Shown here: one piece after another, positions 59,628 through 64,000 of the stretch
Layout: each line of letters starts with the position of its first letter
Position numbering within the stretch: the stretch's first letter is position 1
Assembly: GCF_006094695.1 (NCBI RefSeq)
Contig: NZ_CP035103.1
Coordinates: 2,046,001 to 2,110,000 of the forward strand
From: Kocuria rosea
Lineage (GTDB): Bacteria; Actinomycetota; Actinomycetes; Actinomycetales; Micrococcaceae
DNA: 64,000 nt
Reading direction: 5' to 3'
Notes under the pieces: model-generated
The model's input: the letters and a program-made list of their open reading frames with translations, nothing else
Databases searched by the model: none
What the model was told of the DNA's origin: nothing
Translations under genes and position numbers: made by a program

Positions 59628-60587
59628 CTACTCCTCGGTCGCGGAGGGGGACGGCGAGGCGGAGGCCTCGTCCTCGGCCGGGGCCTCGGGGGTGTCCACG
59701 GCCGCCAGGATGTCGACGACGAAGAGCAGGCTGCCGGCCGGGTAGTCGGAGTCCTCGCCCAGGTCCTTCTCCGTGCCGTAGGCCTGGCCGACGGGCACGG
59801 AGAGGATCACGCGGGAGCCCTCCTTCTTGCCCTCGAGGCCCTCCTGCCAGCCCTCGATGACGTTGTCGAGCGGGAAGGACGCGGGGGCGCCGTTCTCGTA
59901 GGAGGAGTCGAAGGTCTCGCCGTCGGACCACTTGACGCCCACGTAGTTCGCGATGACGGTGTCGCCCTCGGCGACCTCCTCGCCGTCGCCCTCGATGAGG
60001 TACTCGGAGACGAGCTTCTTCGGGGCCCTGCCCTCCGGCTTCGCCACGGCCGGCACGCCCTCGTCGTTCTCGGTGATCTCCGGCAGGCCCCGGGGGCTGT
60101 CCTGCATGTCGCCCTCGATCTCGGTGGGGATCTTCCGGACGACCTCGTAGACCTCCACGGAGGTCGACTCGTCGCCGGCGGCCCCGGAGGTCTCCGGGGA
60201 GGAGTAGGCGATGATCGCGCCCTCCTTGGCGCCCACGAGCGCGTCGTACATCTCCGGGATCGACTCCTGGAGGCCCTGCTCGAGCTGGAGCACCTGGCCG
60301 GCGCCGCGGGAGTAGGTCTCGCCGATGGACGTGCCGTCGGAGCCCTTGAAGAGCGCCGCCTGCAGGAGGATGGTGTCGCCCTCGGCGAGCTCCTCCCCGT
60401 CGCCCTCGCGCAGCTCCTTCGCGCCGGCCTCCTCGGCGTTGAGCGGGGTCTCGAACGTGACGGACGGGGCCGTGCCCGGGTCCGGTTCGTTGCTGAGCTC
60501 CACGGAGTCGACGCCGGGCCCGGAGCAGCCCGTGAGGACGAGCGCCAGGGACAGGGCGGCGCCGGAGGTGGTCAGGGTCTTTCGCAC
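59628..60587 (-). CDS. FKBP-type isomerase lipoprotein with a degenerate second FKBP region
   Basis: 319 residues. Signal peptide with lipobox LTGC (Cys 21), so an extracytoplasmic folding factor. The C-terminal FKBP domain (about 195-295) is complete: VIANYVGVKWSDGETFDSSYENGAPASFPLDNVIEGWQEGLEGKKEGSRVILSVPVGQAYG. The N-terminal part (about 60-160) shows the same layout but weakened (EGDTILLQAALFKGSDGTSIGETYSRG, IPEMYDALVGAKEGAIIAYSS), so it is probably a non-catalytic FKBP copy. GTG at 60587 has GAGGAAG before it. Confidence 0.88.
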   Translation of the reverse strand: MRKTLTTSGAALSLALVLTGCSGPGVDSVELSNEPDPGTAPSVTFETPLNAEEAGAKELREGDGEELAEGDTILLQAALFKGSDGTSIGETYSRGAGQVLQLEQGLQESIPEMYDALVGAKEGAIIAYSSPETSGAAGDESTSVEVYEVVRKIPTEIEGDMQDSPRGLPEITENDEGVPAVAKPEGRAPKKLVSEYLIEGDGEEVAEGDTVIANYVGVKWSDGETFDSSYENGAPASFPLDNVIEGWQEGLEGKKEGSRVILSVPVGQAYGTEKDLGEDSDYPAGSLLFVVDILAAVDTPEAPAEDEASASPSPSATEE

Positions 60588-60711
60588 GGGTGTCTTCCTC
60601 AGGGGTCGGGCCGGGTGGGGGCGGTGGGGTCGGACGGCTCGGGCCGGGACGGCGGCCAGCCTAGTGCAGGGCGCTGGGCGTTGACTGGACGGGGCGCGCC
60701 CGCGGCGCGGC

Positions 60712-62157
60712 TCAGACCACGGGGGCGTCCCCGTGGGCCCGCCCCACGGTGTCGCGCTCGCCGAGGGCGGCGATCAGGGCGTCGGCCTCCGGGTGCGCCA
60801 CGGCGAACGGGTCCTTGCACAGCACCGTGCGCCGGCCGCGGTCGTTGACCTTCAGGTGCACCCAGTCGACGGTGTACTCGTGCCCGGACGCGAGCACCGC
60901 CTCGATGAACCGGCCGCGCACGGCGGCCCGCGTGGCGGGCGGGGTGCGGGCGGCCTCCTGGACCCGCTCGTCGGGGACGAAGGTCGCGGCCCGTCCCCGG
61001 CGCTGCAGGAGGTTGAAGAGCCCCCGCTCCGGGGCGGTGTCGTGGTAGGCGAGGTCCAGCTGCGCCATCCGGGGCGCGGAGAGGTCCAGGCCGTCGCGGG
61101 CGGCGTAGCCGTCGAGGAGCTTCTTCTTGATCGCCCAGTCGATCTCGGTGTCGATCGCGGAGGTGTCCTGGCGGGCCACGGCGTCCAGGGCCCGCTCCCA
61201 CAGGTCGAGCACCCACGGCACGCGGTCGTGGTGGGCCCCCTCCCGGTCCACGAACCGGCGCACGGACTCCAGGTGCTCGTGCTGCAGGTCCAGGGCGGAG
61301 CGGCGCGTGCCGTCGGCGAGCAGGACCGGGCGGGTGCCGGTGAGGTCGTGGGAGACCTCCCGCAGGGACCGGACGGGGTCCGCCATGGTGCGGTCGGGCA
61401 GGATCTGCCCGGCCTCGATCATCCGCAGCACGAGGTCGGTGGTCCCGATCCGCAGCGCCGTGGTGGTCTGGGACATCGTCGAGTCGCCCACGATGACGTG
61501 CAGCCGGCGGTAGTGCTCGGCGTCGGCGTGCGGCTCGTCCCGGGTGTTGATGAGGGGCCGGGAGCGCGTCGTGGCCGAGGAGGAGCCCTCCCAGATGTGG
61601 TCGGCGCGCTGGGAGAACGAGTAGCTGGGCGTCCCGGCGTCGTCGCCCATCCGGACGGCGCCGAAGTCCTCGGGCCCGGCGGGGTGCACCCTGCCGGCGC
61701 CGACGAGCAGCTGGCGGGTGACCAGGAACGGGATGAGGATCTGCACGAGCCGGGCGAACTCGGTGCGCCGGGAGATCAGGTAGTTCTCGTGCGAGCCGTA
61801 GGAGTTGCCGCGCGAGTCCACGTTGTTCTTGAACAGGTACAGCTGCCCGCCCACCCCCTGCTCCGCCAGGGCGTCCTGGGCCTGCCGCCGGAGGTCGTCG
61901 ACGATCAGCTCGCCGGCCTTGTCCTGGGCGACGAGGTCCTCGAGCGTGGCGCACTCCGCGGTGGCGTACTCGGGGTGGGAGCCCACGTCCAGGTAGAGGC
62001 GCCCGCCGTTGGGCAGGAACACGTTCGAGGACCGGCCCCAGGCCACCACGGGGCGGAAGAGGGTGCGCGCGGCCTCCTCCGGGCTGAGCGGACGGGCGCC
62101 CGGGGCGCTGTGGGTGAGGCCGAACTCGGTCTCGACCCCGTAGATCCTGCGGTCCAT
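60712..62157 (-). CDS. pafA: Pup ligase PafA
   Basis: ATP-dependent ligase that joins the C-terminal glutamate of Pup to lysines of target proteins for the bacterial proteasome. 481 residues, glutamine-synthetase-like fold. Start MDRRIYGVETEFGLTHS carries the conserved Glu residues for Mg-ATP; SHPEYATAECATLEDLVAQDKAGE includes the catalytic base Asp region; also FKNNVDSRGNSYGSHENYL, NTRDEPHADAEHYRRLHVIVGDSTMS and the C-terminal DWVHLKVND domain. pup lies 5 bases upstream, so the two are coupled. Confidence 0.97.
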   Translation of the reverse strand: MDRRIYGVETEFGLTHSAPGARPLSPEEAARTLFRPVVAWGRSSNVFLPNGGRLYLDVGSHPEYATAECATLEDLVAQDKAGELIVDDLRRQAQDALAEQGVGGQLYLFKNNVDSRGNSYGSHENYLISRRTEFARLVQILIPFLVTRQLLVGAGRVHPAGPEDFGAVRMGDDAGTPSYSFSQRADHIWEGSSSATTRSRPLINTRDEPHADAEHYRRLHVIVGDSTMSQTTTALRIGTTDLVLRMIEAGQILPDRTMADPVRSLREVSHDLTGTRPVLLADGTRRSALDLQHEHLESVRRFVDREGAHHDRVPWVLDLWERALDAVARQDTSAIDTEIDWAIKKKLLDGYAARDGLDLSAPRMAQLDLAYHDTAPERGLFNLLQRRGRAATFVPDERVQEAARTPPATRAAVRGRFIEAVLASGHEYTVDWVHLKVNDRGRRTVLCKDPFAVAHPEADALIAALGERDTVGRAHGDAPVV

Positions 62158-62162
62158 GGGGG

Positions 62163-62372
62163 CTACTGGCCGCCCTTCTGGACGAAGCCCTTCACGAACT
62201 CCTCGGCGTTGGACTCGAGCACGCCGTCGATCTCGGCGAGCAGGTCGTCGGCGCTGGTAGCGCTGGTCCGGGACTGGGCGGTGGGTGCCGTGGGGGCGGG
62301 GGCTCCGGGCTCGGGGAGCTCGGACTCCTCGCGGCGCTGGGCGCCGGTGCCGAAGATGCGTTCCTGGGCCAT
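62163..62372 (-). CDS. pup: Prokaryotic ubiquitin-like protein Pup
   Basis: 69 residues, largely disordered, with the C-terminal helix ADDLLAEIDGVLESNAEEFVKGFVQKGGQ used for docking on the proteasomal ATPase and PafA. The chain ends Gly-Gly-Gln, so it needs deamidation to GGE by Dop before conjugation. The ATG at 62372 has AGGAGGAACC upstream. Gene order dop-pup-pafA. Confidence 0.96.
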   Translation of the reverse strand: MAQERIFGTGAQRREESELPEPGAPAPTAPTAQSRTSATSADDLLAEIDGVLESNAEEFVKGFVQKGGQ

Positions 62373-62407
62373 GACGGGGTTCCTCCTGGGGATGGTGGTC
62401 GGGGTGC

Positions 62408-64000
62408 TCAGCCGAGGGAGCCGGTGTGCACGAGGGCGGGTCGGGCGGTGGCGAGGGCGCGGACGAGGTGCTCGGCGTCGGGTGCCGCGCTCAGCAGGGG
62501 GTCGACGTCCTCGCGGGTCAGCTCGAGCGGCTCGGGCATCGCGATCCGCGCGCCGCGGCGGACGCCGGGCAGGGTGAGCGAGACCGAGTCCCAGTTGGCC
62601 GTGAGGACGTCGTCGGGGAAGCGGGTCATCAGCCGGCCGCGGAACCACGCCCGGGTATCGGCGGGGGGCAGGCCGGCGGCGCGCTCCACCTCCTCGGCGG
62701 TGAAGAGGGTGCGCATCCGGCCGGCCGCGACCAGCCGGTGGTGCAGGCCCTTCTCCGGGCGCACGTCCGCGTACTGCAGGTCGATGAGCGTCAGGCGCGG
62801 GTCGTCCCACGCCAGACCGTCGCGCTCCCGGTAGCCCAGCAGCAGGGCGTGCTTGGCGACCCAGTCCAGGCGGTCCGCGAGGGACAGGGGGTCCGTCTCC
62901 AGGGCGTCGAGGACCTCCGCCCACAGCTCGAGCACCTCGCGGGTGTCCGGGTCGGGGCCACCGGTCGCGTGCTCGTGCGCCCGGGCGGCCTCGAGGTAGA
63001 GCCGCTGCAGCTGGACGCCCGTGAGCCGCCGGCCGTCCCGGAGCAGGACGGTGGTGGTCAGCCCCGGGTCGTGGCTGATCGCCTGCAGGGCCGCCACCGG
63101 ATCGGCGAGGGCGACGTCCGGGGCGGCACCGGCCTCGATCAGCCCGAGGACCAGGGAGGTGGTGCCGAACTTCAGCAGGCTCGAGGTGTGGGAGAGGTTG
63201 GCGTCGCCGATGATGACGTGCAGGCGCCGGTGGCGGGTGCGCTCGGCGTGGGGCTCGTCGCGGGTGTTGACGATGGGCCGGTGGACGGTGGTCTCGAGGC
63301 CGACCTCGCGCTCGAAGAAGTCGGCGCGCTGGCTGATCTGGAAGCCCGGGCGCCCGCCGCGGTCCCCGATGCCGACGCGACCGGCGCCGCACACCACCTG
63401 GCGGGAGGCGAAGAAGGGCAGCAGCCCGGCGGCGAGGGCGGCGAAGGGCACGGCGCGGGGCACGAGGTAGTTCTCGTGGGCGCCGTAGGAGACGGACTTG
63501 TTGTCGGTGTTGTTCTTGTAGAGGTTCACGACGTCGAGGCCGGTCGTGGCGGCGCTCGCGGCGATCGCCCGGACCGCGTCGAGGGCCACCCGGTCCCCGG
63601 CGGCGTCCCAGAGGACGGCGTCGCGGGGGGTGGTGACCTCCGGGGAGGAGTACTCGGGGTGCGAGTGGTCCACGTAGAGGCGGGCGCCGTTGGGCAGGAC
63701 GGTGTTCATCACGACCTGCCGCCAGTCCAGGGACTCGGCGTGGGACCCGATCTCCCGGAGGGCCTCGGCGGCGACCTCCTCGGCCGTGAGCACGGGCGCG
63801 ACGTCGGTGAGCTGCGAGGGGTCGGCCTGGTCGCGGGGGACGGTGAAGCCGCGGGCGTCCTCGAGGGGGTCTCGCCGTGGTAGTCCCACCCGGCGGCGGT
63901 CCGGGACGCGCCGAGGCGGCGCCGCACGAGGGCGGCGTAGGTGGTGACCACCTGACTGGAGAGCACGGTGGCGTTGGCGTGCGGGTTGCCGGTGGCGAGC
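62408..64000 (-). pseudogene. dop: Pup deamidase/depupylase Dop, frameshifted and cut by the right edge
   Basis: Deamidates the C-terminal Gln of Pup and removes Pup from targets. The main frame (62408 to about 63866) holds YVDHSHPEYSSPEVTTPRDAVLWDAAGDRV, LYKNNTDNKSVSYGAHENYL, NTRDEPHAERTRHRRLHVIIGDANLSHTS and the C-terminal domain. The upstream part (about 63870-64000) continues in another frame: GNPHANATVLSSQVVTTYAALVRRR, then WDYHGETP. The junction is a run of five G on the plus strand (63865-63869); one extra G would give HGETPLEDARGF as in Dop. The first ~20 residues (metal-binding N-terminus) are outside the window. Because Pup here ends in Gln, loss of Dop would stop pupylation, so a sequencing or assembly slip should be considered first. 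Confidence 0.85.

Overview
The window is very G+C-rich chromosomal DNA from an actinobacterium. It carries a Pup conjugation locus, a QcrCAB/Cta respiratory supercomplex with a di-haem QcrC, RbpA, leaderless genes with TAnnnT -10 boxes, and a single fused PafBC protein. Protein resemblances recalled from memory (LeuA N-terminus, gene orders, fused PafBC) point to the family Micrococcaceae, with Kocuria the best guess. The genus is inference.

Left part (1-31,000). comEC (cut by the left edge) and holA are followed by rpsT, a stand-alone PemK/MazF-like gene, lepA-hemW and two DUF genes. Next come CIRCE-hrcA-dnaJ-rsmE, a divergent GerMN lipoprotein, and the coupled run phoH-ybeY-CNNM/CorC-era. 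An LCP cell-wall ligase follows, then a leuL leader peptide with four tandem Leu codons before leuA, then recO-uppS. An alpha/beta hydrolase, pyrD, a DUF3043 membrane protein, an M20 dipeptidase and erpA lead into ctaC-ctaD-ctaF (cytochrome aa3 oxidase).

Middle (32,000-37,960). Between the terminators of ctaF and qcrB lies a nested pair of IS21-family elements. The outer element (32725-37553, 6-bp target duplication) has its istA split by an inner, unrelated IS21 element (33011-35667, 5-bp target duplication). Deleting the inner element plus one duplication copy restores the outer istA frame exactly. On the minus strand follow qcrB, qcrA, qcrC and ctaE, so the two halves of the oxidase/bc1 supercomplex converge on the IS site. 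trpD is divergent from ctaE, and both appear to be leaderless.

Right part (43,600-64,000). A stand-alone Lrp-type RAM gene and a DUF3054 gene precede a gene-poor island (44,465-45,389). The island leads into an unusual predicted lipoprotein that joins an IPT/TIG-like module to a complete alanine-racemase-like fold. Then come a small orphan protein, nfeD with an SPFH gene, rbpA with a 27-bp-stem terminator, a polyprenol-phosphate mannosyltransferase, an amidohydrolase, and helY-tatC-tatA. The window ends in the Pup locus: a fused pafBC, two FKBP prolyl isomerases, pafA, pup and a 5'-truncated dop.

Two genes, the K+ channel next to comEC and dop, each carry a single-base loss in a G/C run that breaks the frame. 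These are either real mutations or assembly errors. No tRNA, rRNA or CRISPR array was found.
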